Below are positions 32,801 through 38,560 of a stretch of 38,560 nucleotides of DNA, piece after piece (within the stretch, counting starts at the first letter, position 1; each line of letters begins with the position of its first letter). The DNA lies in NCBI RefSeq assembly GCF_009602465.1, contig NZ_WBKP01000038.1, positions 1 to 38,560 of the forward strand, written 5' to 3'. The stretch comes from Cumulibacter manganitolerans. GTDB taxonomy: Bacteria; Actinomycetota; Actinomycetes; Mycobacteriales; Antricoccaceae. The notes under the pieces were generated by a model. It made no database searches, was not told the DNA's origin, and saw only the letters and a list, made by a program, of their open reading frames with translations. The position numbers and the translations under genes are program-made.

Positions 32801-34213
32801 CTAGGAGAAGCAGTAGGAGTCGCTGGAGGCGTCGCCCCCGCCGAGGTGGGTCTGGTGGACCCGGTTCCCGCGGAAGTCGGCGCCGTGCGGGAAGAACCGC
32901 TCGTCGAGGCTCATGCCGCCGTTCTCGGTGTCGATGTCGGCCTTGATCATCCAGGCGCCGACGCCGTCGGGATAGAACTGGTCGTCCCAGGCGCCGTAGA
33001 GCGAGTTCGTCCAGTAGACGCGCTTGCCGTCGCGGCTGATCTCGACCATCTGCGGCGCGCCCGCCAGCGGCTCGTCGGGCTGAGAGGGGTGCGCCGCCTT
33101 CGAGACGATGCCGCCGCACCGCAGGGACCCCGTCTTCACCGGGTTGAACGGGTCGGTGACGTCGAGCTGGATGGCCTCGCCGGTGCCGAAGCACGAGACA
33201 TACAGGAACTTGTCGTCGACCGACAGGTCGATGTCCGTGATCAGCGGCGGTACGGCGCCGAACGGCTTGAGCGCAGGCGGCAGCAGGTCCGGGTCGGCCG
33301 GCTCGGCCGGCACGGTGAAGATCTTCCGCGCCTTGAACTCATCGCCGTCCTTGTACCAGCACCAGATCGAGCCGGAGAGGTCCTCGGTGCTGATGACGAC
33401 GCCCAGGAACCCGTACTCCTTGTTCGGGTCGTGCGAGGGGCGCAGCTCGAGGGCCATCTGGTGCTGGGCTCCGAGGTCGACCTCCTGCAGATGCTTGCGG
33501 GTGCGCAGGTCGAAGAAATGGATCTTGTGGCCGTACTTGTTGGCCAGCAGCAGCTCGGGGTTGACGCCGTTCTCGATCATCGACGGCGTGCCCCACTCGC
33601 TGGTCACCATCACGTCGCGGTTGAGATGCCACCAGAAGTCGTAGGCCAGGTACTGGCTGCCGCGGTCCTTCTCCCACTGGCCCTTGACCTGGAAGGTGTC
33701 GTGGTCGAGAAGCGCGATCCCGCCGGGCCCCTCATCGCCCTCGGCGGTCCCGAGATTGGTGACATAGATGCCCTCCGGCCCACAGTGCGCGGTGTGCGGC
33801 CGGCTGTAGCCGGAGGCCTTCTTGTAGTCCTCCGGCTCGATGATCTTCGCGATGGTGGGGTTGCGCGGGTCGGACTTGACGTCGACGAAGTGGATGCGGC
33901 TCGAGCGCAGGCCCATCATCAGCAGGTACCGACGCTCGACGTGCGGGTGCGGGTTGTTGGGGCACAGCGCGGAGCTGCAGGCGTTCCAGCCGTGGTGGTG
34001 CAGCTCGTCGCCGACGTTCGGCATCTCGCACCAGCCGACGACGCTGCCGTACCGGTCGCTCGCGGGGTCGACGTCGACGACCGCGAGCGCGTCCTTCTGC
34101 GGCTCTCCCTCGTCGCGCCAGAAGCTCGCGACGTACGCGAGGTCCTCCGTCGGTCCTTCCATCGCCAGGCCCGGCGACGGATAGAAGGTGGGATCGGGCT
34201 TCCAGGTCGTCAT
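32801..34213 (-). CDS. Selenium-binding protein SBP56 family / methanethiol oxidase
   Basis: 470-residue beta-propeller protein of the SBP56/SELENBP1 group. Bacterial members (MtoX) oxidise methanethiol to formaldehyde, H2O2 and sulfide. Recognised segments are YVASFWRDEGEPQKDALAVV, CEMPNVGDELHHHGWNACSS, the HPHVERRYL region, SRPHTAHC (metal-binding His/Cys), TSEWGTPSMIENGV and GAQHQMALELRPSHDP. ATG 34213 has GGAGG upstream. The neighbour at 32077 is a membrane protein. Substrate assignment is by family, and cytosolic or secreted location is unclear because no signal peptide is visible. Confidence 0.88.
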   Translation of the reverse strand: MTTWKPDPTFYPSPGLAMEGPTEDLAYVASFWRDEGEPQKDALAVVDVDPASDRYGSVVGWCEMPNVGDELHHHGWNACSSALCPNNPHPHVERRYLLMMGLRSSRIHFVDVKSDPRNPTIAKIIEPEDYKKASGYSRPHTAHCGPEGIYVTNLGTAEGDEGPGGIALLDHDTFQVKGQWEKDRGSQYLAYDFWWHLNRDVMVTSEWGTPSMIENGVNPELLLANKYGHKIHFFDLRTRKHLQEVDLGAQHQMALELRPSHDPNKEYGFLGVVISTEDLSGSIWCWYKDGDEFKARKIFTVPAEPADPDLLPPALKPFGAVPPLITDIDLSVDDKFLYVSCFGTGEAIQLDVTDPFNPVKTGSLRCGGIVSKAAHPSQPDEPLAGAPQMVEISRDGKRVYWTNSLYGAWDDQFYPDGVGAWMIKADIDTENGGMSLDERFFPHGADFRGNRVHQTHLGGGDASSDSYCFS

Positions 34214-34290
34214 GGCGCCGCCTCCAGATCGGGATTCTCGAAGCGTAGCCCCGGTCCCGCCAGCGGCGATAGGTCCGACCGGAGCCGCCG

Positions 34291-35454
34291 CTACTCCTCC
34301 AGCCAGGCGCGGACGGCGTCGTTGTCGGCGCCGAGCGCGGGCGGGCTGGTGTGCTCCCGGGTCCACTCGGTGTCACCGTCGAACATCCGGACCGGTGGTC
34401 CGGGCAGCTCGATCCGGCCGAGCACCGGGTGGTCGACGTCGACGACGAGCCCTTGGGAGCGGACCTGGTCCCAGGCGTACACCTGCTCCAGGTTCTTCAC
34501 CTCGCCGCACGGGATGCCGAGCGCGTTGAGCTTCTCGAGGAGCTCGTCGTTGCGGTACTGCGCGAACGCGTGGTTGATCGCCGGGATCAGCAGGTTGTTG
34601 TTGCGCACGCGGTCGCCGTTCGTCGCGTACGTCGGATCCTCCGGGTCGAACCCGAACGCCGGCGCGAACTTCTGCCACTGCGACTCGGCGCCGACGGCGA
34701 TCTGCAGCATGCCGTCCTTGGACGAGAACAGGCCGTACGGCGAGACGCTGGGGTGGAACGCCCCCTCGGCCTTCGGGAGGTCCTTGCCGACCGTCCAGCG
34801 CGTGCCCTGGAACGCGTGCACGCCGATGATCGAGGCCAGCAGCGACGTCCGCACCACCTTGCCGCGCCCGGTGCGCTCGCGCTCGTAGAGGGCGCTGACC
34901 ACGCCGTACGCCCCGTACATGCCGGACAGCAGGTCGGCGATCGGGACGCCGACCTTGGACGGCGTCTCGGGATCGGGGCCGGTCATCGACATGAGGCCGC
35001 CCTCACCCTGCGCGATCTGGTCGTACCCGGCGCGCCCGGCCTGCGGGCCGTCGTGCCCGAAGCCGGTGATCGACATGACGACCATGCGCGGGTTGATCCG
35101 GTGGATCTGCTCCATCGAGAACCCGAGCCGGTCGAGCACCCCGGTGCGGAAGTTCTCCAGGAGCACGTCGCTCTTGCCGATCAGCTTGGTCAGGACCTCC
35201 TTGCCGTCGTCGGACTTCAGGTCGAGCGTGATCGACTCCTTGTTCCGGTTGCACGACAGGTAGTAGGTCGCGATGTCGTGGTTCGGCCCGACGAACGGGG
35301 GACCCCAGCCACGCGTGTCGTCGCCCTTGCCCGGCGACTCGACCTTGATGACGCGGGCGCCCATGTCGCCGAGCATCATTCCGGCGTGCGGCCCGGCGAG
35401 AGCCCGCGTGAGGTCGATGACGGTGATCCCGTCGAGCGGTCCGGCGCTGGTCAT
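34291..35454 (-). CDS. Class III CoA-transferase (CaiB/BaiF family)
   Basis: 387-residue CaiB/BaiF (formyl-CoA/L-carnitine-type) CoA-transferase. It shows the N-terminal GITVIDLTRALAGPHAGMML and DMGARVIKVESPGKGDDTRG, the NRNKESITLDLK block and VLLENFRTG. The catalytic Asp lies in GYDQIAQGEGG (about residue 144). ATG 35454 has GGGAG 8 nt upstream. The acceptor is unknown; the 77-nt gap to the SBP56-type gene downstream leaves co-transcription open. Confidence 0.92.
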   Translation of the reverse strand: MTSAGPLDGITVIDLTRALAGPHAGMMLGDMGARVIKVESPGKGDDTRGWGPPFVGPNHDIATYYLSCNRNKESITLDLKSDDGKEVLTKLIGKSDVLLENFRTGVLDRLGFSMEQIHRINPRMVVMSITGFGHDGPQAGRAGYDQIAQGEGGLMSMTGPDPETPSKVGVPIADLLSGMYGAYGVVSALYERERTGRGKVVRTSLLASIIGVHAFQGTRWTVGKDLPKAEGAFHPSVSPYGLFSSKDGMLQIAVGAESQWQKFAPAFGFDPEDPTYATNGDRVRNNNLLIPAINHAFAQYRNDELLEKLNALGIPCGEVKNLEQVYAWDQVRSQGLVVDVDHPVLGRIELPGPPVRMFDGDTEWTREHTSPPALGADNDAVRAWLEE

Positions 35455-35484
35455 CTGTGCGGCTCCCGTCGTGCGGCGATGATT

Positions 35485-35499
35485 GCGTACAACCTACGC
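35485..35499. promoter_or_regulatory. Short inverted repeat GCGTA-N5-TACGC in a divergent region
   Basis: A perfect 5-bp dyad between the CoA-transferase gene and the rightward unknown operon. The 124-nt region (35455-35578) should hold both promoters. The site is a plausible operator, but 5-bp dyads are common in GC-rich DNA. Confidence 0.3.
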
Positions 35500-35578
35500 G
35501 GGCGCCGGTATCCGCTCCGTCGCGGCGGTAGGGTGGCGGCAGCACCGCGCGCCGTACGCCGCCGACGAGGACGGATCC

Positions 35579-35971
35579 TTGCTGACCGACGCCGAGTACC
35601 AGACGTATGTGACCGGCTATCCCGAGGGCATCGTGTACGCGATGCAGAACCCGGACACCGGTGACACCTGCGACTTCGCCGCCTTCGTCGACGGCCACCT
35701 CGTGCACACCGTCGGCTCGCTGCACGGCGCCGTCCGCCCGGACGGGTCGCTGCCGGAGCAGACCGCTCGCAGCTACCTCGGCCTGGCGAGCGTGCAGCTG
35801 AAGGCGGCCGCCGGAGTCCCCATCCGGTGGGTCTGCCAGCACCCCGAGGACGCCGACGCGCTGCGCGCCCTGCTGGCCGATGTCGGGCCGGAGCTGCGTG
35901 GCGTCGTGCCGTTCGGCGCCATGGTGGTCGTCGCCGTGCCGCCGGCGCCCGAGCCGCCGGCGGTTCGGTAG
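35579..35971 (+). CDS. Unknown protein (130 aa), first gene of the four-gene unknown operon
   Basis: 130 residues with no recognised family. It has an early aromatic stretch (AEYQTYVTGYPEGIVYAMQN), a beta-rich core (DFAAFVDGHLVHTVGSLHGA) and a tail ending in GVVPFGAMVVVAVPP. A Cys-His pair (VCQHPEDAD) is visible. The TTG at 35579 is preferred since GAGG lies 8 nt upstream; an in-frame TTG at 35483 would add 32 residues. The gap to the next gene is 10 nt, so it is probably co-transcribed with the repeat-domain genes. No function is proposed. Confidence 0.65.
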   Translation: MLTDAEYQTYVTGYPEGIVYAMQNPDTGDTCDFAAFVDGHLVHTVGSLHGAVRPDGSLPEQTARSYLGLASVQLKAAAGVPIRWVCQHPEDADALRALLADVGPELRGVVPFGAMVVVAVPPAPEPPAVR

Positions 35972-35981
35972 CGTTCTGCGA

Positions 35982-37259
35982 ATGACGAGGTCAGCATCGA
36001 GCCCCGCCGCCGCCATCCTCATGCCGCTCGGGCAACCGCTCGGCGAGCACCGGGACGCCGACGACGAGCGGTACCTGCAGGTCCGGCTCGGCGGCGACAT
36101 CCATCGGCTCGACGCGTCCGCCGGTGCGCTGTGGTCGGCCCTGCACCACACCCGCCCGGGCACCTCGCGCGGCATCGACCGCGGGCTGCTGCCGGCGCTC
36201 GACCTCGCCGATCGCGGCGTGGCCGACCCGCAGCGCGATCTGGAGCTGCTGCTGGACCTCGGGCTCGTCGTCGAGCTCGCCACCGCGGCCCCCGACCAGC
36301 GGCTGGCGTTCGCCGAGAGCTACCGGCTGCTGCCGCTGCAGACCGTGCTCGGGAACAGCGAGACCGACCTCGAGCGGTTCGCGCTGGTCGCGGGTGCGCA
36401 GCAGACGGTGACGGTCGACGCCGCGATGCGCGAGGTGCTGGTCTACGCGCCGAGGGCGGCGGACCTGTACGCGACCTGCTTCGTGCGCTCGGGGGCGATC
36501 GGCGCCGCGGAAGGGTTCGAGTCGCTCGGCGAGCCCGAGGCGATGGTCGAGCACACCCTCGCGGCGGTCCATCCGTTGCTGGCGGCGCACGCCGCGTACT
36601 TCGACGTGGCGATCGACGCGCAGGCGGACGCCGAGGCGGCGGGTCGTCGGTGCGATCCGGCGTCCGTCGACGTCGGCGAGGAGCATCGCGGCGGCACCGG
36701 CATCTTCCCCGTCGGTTACCAGGCCGGCGCGACCTATGTGTGGCTCGGCCTGGAGAGCGTACGGGTCCGCGTCGGCCCCGCCGAGCTCGAGCTCGCGAAC
36801 GAGCAGGCCTGGCTGCTGTGGACGGCGGCGCACGGCGTCGCCACCGCTGACGGGATCGACGACAGCGAGCAGGCGATCTGTGACAGTGCGAAGGCGGCCG
36901 GCGCCCGGTCGCCCATCTTCGACCTGGACGACCAGCAGCAGCGGGGGCTCGTCGCGCGCCCCGAGGGCTACGCCGGGCTCGTCGAGCTCGCGGCGACGCA
37001 CCGCCTCGAGCCGCTGCTCGCCGGGCTCGGCGAGGCACCCGACGGGCAGCTGCTCGGCGGGGACCCCGGACGACCGGTCACCGTGCTGAACGCCGAGCAG
37101 TACGCGGTCTGGCGTGACGCGCACCTGAGCGCGAGCCTGCTGGATGCCGCCTATGCCGCCGGACGGGCCGGCTCGGCCCGGGACCTGCGCGAGTACCTGC
37201 GACTGGTGCAGCTGCTGCTCCTGCGGCGCGCGGCGTACCTGGACCTGGTGCGCGAATGA
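35982..37259 (+). CDS. Unknown repeat-domain protein, two tandem copies (425 aa)
   Basis: I do not recognise the family. It contains two diverged copies of one domain: copy 1 about residues 14-213 and copy 2 about residues 238-425. Each starts with a PLG-like motif (MPLGQ, FPVGY) and has a beta-strand then helix with Trp (GGDIHRLDASAGALW, GPAELELANEQAWLLW). Each also has a Leu-rich block (YRLLPLQTVLG, HRLEPLLAGLG) and a repeat of the strand-helix pattern (QTVTVDAAMREVL, PVTVLNAEQYAVW). Each ends in AAYFDV or AAYLDL. The same domain forms the next two genes. ATG 35982 lacks a clear ribosome site but is 10 nt after the previous stop. The 3' end overlaps the next gene by 4 nt (ATGA). Probably cytosolic. 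Confidence 0.75.
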   Translation: MTRSASSPAAAILMPLGQPLGEHRDADDERYLQVRLGGDIHRLDASAGALWSALHHTRPGTSRGIDRGLLPALDLADRGVADPQRDLELLLDLGLVVELATAAPDQRLAFAESYRLLPLQTVLGNSETDLERFALVAGAQQTVTVDAAMREVLVYAPRAADLYATCFVRSGAIGAAEGFESLGEPEAMVEHTLAAVHPLLAAHAAYFDVAIDAQADAEAAGRRCDPASVDVGEEHRGGTGIFPVGYQAGATYVWLGLESVRVRVGPAELELANEQAWLLWTAAHGVATADGIDDSEQAICDSAKAAGARSPIFDLDDQQQRGLVARPEGYAGLVELAATHRLEPLLAGLGEAPDGQLLGGDPGRPVTVLNAEQYAVWRDAHLSASLLDAAYAAGRAGSARDLREYLRLVQLLLLRRAAYLDLVRE

Positions 37260-37852
37260 TCGACCTGCCCGACCGGGTCGTCGTCCCCCTCGGCCGGGCG
37301 ACCAGCGTGGTGTGGGATCCCGCCGCCGCCGAACGGGTGGTCTCAATCGCCGTCCCCGGCGGTGCGATCGGCCTCACCGAGGACGAGCACGCGATCTGGG
37401 CGCATGCCGCGCGCGGGGTGTCCAAGGGCGACCTGCTCGAGCGGGCGCCCGTCGACGGTCCCCGGACGGCGTACGACGCCGTGCACGGGTACGGGCTGCT
37501 GGTCGAGATCGCGACCGGCGGGGCGACGGCGCTCCGCGAGGCCGCGTCGCTGCGGCTGCTCGCGCACGCCCGCTCCGGCGTCCACCCCCGGCAGGGGCTC
37601 GTCGTCGGTGAGCCGGCGGCGGAATTCGTCCGGCTCTCGCCGGTGGTGCAGGAGATCTACGGCTGGTGCGCGGGCACGCACTCCCTCGCGATGGCGGTCG
37701 TGCTCGTGGCGACCGCGGCGAGCGAGGCGGGCGTCAACGACCCCGCCGTCATCCGCCCCGAGCGGCTCGTGCGACGGGCGTTCGCGGAGCTCTTCCCGCT
37801 CGTCGGGGCCGGGTTGGCGTCCTTCGGGCCGGCGGAAGGCCTGGTGGCGTGA
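37256..37852 (+). CDS. Unknown single repeat-domain protein (198 aa), paralogue of its neighbours
   Basis: Third copy of the operon's domain. It begins RVVVPLGRATS, has GGAIGLTEDEHAIWAHAARG (strand then Trp helix), a GYGLLVEIA strand, LRLLAHARSG, and a second strand-helix motif AAEFVRLSPVVQEIYGW. The C terminus is GAGLASFGP rather than AAYxD, so the final motif is degenerate. The first block aligns with copies 1, 2 and 4. The ATG overlaps the previous stop and the stop overlaps the next gene, so all three are translationally coupled. No enzymatic motif is visible. Confidence 0.72.
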   Translation: MIDLPDRVVVPLGRATSVVWDPAAAERVVSIAVPGGAIGLTEDEHAIWAHAARGVSKGDLLERAPVDGPRTAYDAVHGYGLLVEIATGGATALREAASLRLLAHARSGVHPRQGLVVGEPAAEFVRLSPVVQEIYGWCAGTHSLAMAVVLVATAASEAGVNDPAVIRPERLVRRAFAELFPLVGAGLASFGPAEGLVA

Positions 37853-38433
37853 CCGAGATCCTCATCGGGCTGGGGCAGCTGCTCGCCGTCGACGCGGACA
37901 ACCTCGCCGGCGACCTGCCGACGACGTCGGTCAGGGTCGCCGGCGTCGAGGCGACGCTGCGCTCCGGCGACGACTTCCGCGTCTGGAACGCTCTGTCCCG
38001 CGCGCCGCAGCCGCTGGATTCCTTGCCCAGTGCGGTTGTCACCCCCGACGCGCCCGGGCCCGCGGAGCTGCGGGGGGCTGTCGAGCGGCTGCGGGACGCG
38101 GGGCTGGTGGTCGGCGTCGCCGAGGGTGTGGCGCACCTGGAGCTGGCGATGCGGATCCGGCTGCTCCCGTTGTGGCGGGCCAACACCGCAGAGCTGGCGA
38201 CGCCGGAGCGATACCCGATCGGCACCGCGACGACGACCGTCCTGTCGCTGACCGGTCCGCAGCACGCGGTGTGGTCGATCCTCGACGAGCGCAATCGGAT
38301 CGCGGACGTCGCGGTCGGGACCGCCGTCCTCGCCGGGGACGACGACGTGGAGCGGCACCTGCCCGCCGCGTGGGCCGGCTGCATCGAGCTGGTGCGCCTC
38401 GGCGCGGCCTACTTCGACGTCGTGATCGCCTGA
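37849..38433 (+). CDS. Unknown single repeat-domain protein (194 aa), paralogue of its neighbours
   Basis: Fourth copy. It starts by GTG at 37849, overlapping the previous stop (GTGA). Visible motifs are ILIGLGQLLA, SVRVAGVEATLRSGDDFRVW, LRDAGLVVGV, MRIRLLPLWRANTAE, TVLSLTGPQHAVWSILDE and the C-terminal CIELVRLGAAYFDVVIA. The match to copy 1 is strongest at the C terminus (AAYFDV). The two strand-helix-Trp halves in each copy look like tandem winged-helix-like units, but that fold is a guess. No transmembrane segment is obvious. Confidence 0.72.
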   Translation: MTEILIGLGQLLAVDADNLAGDLPTTSVRVAGVEATLRSGDDFRVWNALSRAPQPLDSLPSAVVTPDAPGPAELRGAVERLRDAGLVVGVAEGVAHLELAMRIRLLPLWRANTAELATPERYPIGTATTTVLSLTGPQHAVWSILDERNRIADVAVGTAVLAGDDDVERHLPAAWAGCIELVRLGAAYFDVVIA

Positions 38434-38465
38434 CCGCGGCAGCCACCCAGAGATCCGCGGCGTAC

Positions 38466-38477
38466 TTCGGTACCGAA
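38466..38477. promoter_or_regulatory. Perfect palindrome TTCGGTACCGAA
   Basis: A 12-bp perfect dyad after the repeat-domain operon and about 57 nt before the next gene. A second perfect 10-bp dyad, CGTTGCAACG, lies at 38500-38509. Both sit in a stretch of 55% GC. They suggest an operator or promoter region for the following gene. Confidence 0.4.
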
Positions 38478-38533
38478 TCATCCCTTGGGTTCTAGGGGTC
38501 GTTGCAACGCCTTTGATCAGGAGGACGTTGCAG

Positions 38534-38560
38534 GTGGGTACGTATCAGCGATTTGGTCGC
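38534..38560 (+). CDS. Start of a gene cut by the window edge
   Basis: AGGAGG at 38519-38524 lies 9 nt before GTG 38534, which opens a frame of nine codons (VGTYQRFGR) to the window end. The ribosome site is strong and the upstream region has two palindromes. The product cannot be recognised. An in-frame TTG at 38528 is too close to the ribosome site to be the start. Confidence 0.4.

Noticed and set aside
35483-35578. TTG at 35483 as the start of the 130-aa gene
   Set aside because: The added 32 residues are Arg/Ala-rich and lie in the divergent promoter region; a ribosome site supports the later TTG.

Overview
The window is high-GC DNA (around 70% by eye) with many GTG/TTG starts, tight ATGA/GTGA overlaps, a Tad/Flp pilus locus, WXG100 proteins, a PucR regulator and several acyl-CoA catabolic genes. 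This points to an actinobacterium (Actinomycetes); I cannot place it lower with confidence. The coding content is dense: I support 37 complete or nearly complete genes and one gene cut by the right edge. No stretch over 300 bases lacks a gene; the longest gap is 187 nt (6675-6861). I saw no tRNA, rRNA, CRISPR array or insertion sequence.

Layout. 21-4066 (+): Tad pilus motor ATPase, the TadB and TadC platform proteins and a minimal prepilin peptidase. 4097-6066 (+): a DinB-like protein and a GalT-like DUF4921 protein preceded by a long hairpin. 6047-6674 (-): two small WXG100-type proteins. 6862-8103 (+): an exported GH3 protein. 8204-10142 (+): acyl-CoA dehydrogenase and PaaG-like crotonase. 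10139-18069 (-): a leftward operon of an 85-aa protein, HyuA-like and HyuB-like carboxylase/hydantoinase subunits, an acyl-CoA synthetase and a PucR regulator, with a GntR/FCD regulator gene upstream (18218-18904). 19063-21207 (+): RecQ helicase with a degenerate phosphoribosyltransferase tail. 21175-23898: LysR regulator divergent from an AidB-like dehydrogenase. 23964-27165: YCII protein, SDR, alpha/beta hydrolase, crotonase. 27170-31307 (-): an operon of acyl-CoA dehydrogenase, pxpA, pxpB, pxpC (5-oxoprolinase) and another crotonase. 31326-35454 (-): helical protein, membrane protein, SBP56/methanethiol oxidase, class III CoA-transferase. 35579-38433 (+): a four-gene operon of unknown function. 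The right end (38434-38560) falls to 55% GC in its last 100 bases and holds palindromes and the start of another gene.

How the genes work together. Most of the window looks catabolic. The HyuA/HyuB pair with a dedicated CoA ligase resembles the logic of acetophenone/acetone carboxylation: ATP-dependent activation and carboxylation of a ketone, then CoA ligation. Adjacent dehydrogenase and crotonase genes could continue degradation. The pxpABC genes, which normally open 5-oxoproline, sit inside an acyl-CoA dehydrogenase/crotonase operon. A CoA-transferase and a methanethiol oxidase add carboxylate and C1-sulfur steps.

The most novel item is the operon at 35982-38433. Its three overlapping genes encode four diverged copies of one roughly 190-210 residue domain that I do not recognise. 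Also notable are matching inverted repeats with TGTGGA/TCCACA arms in two separate divergent intergenic regions, and several short palindromes in likely operator positions.
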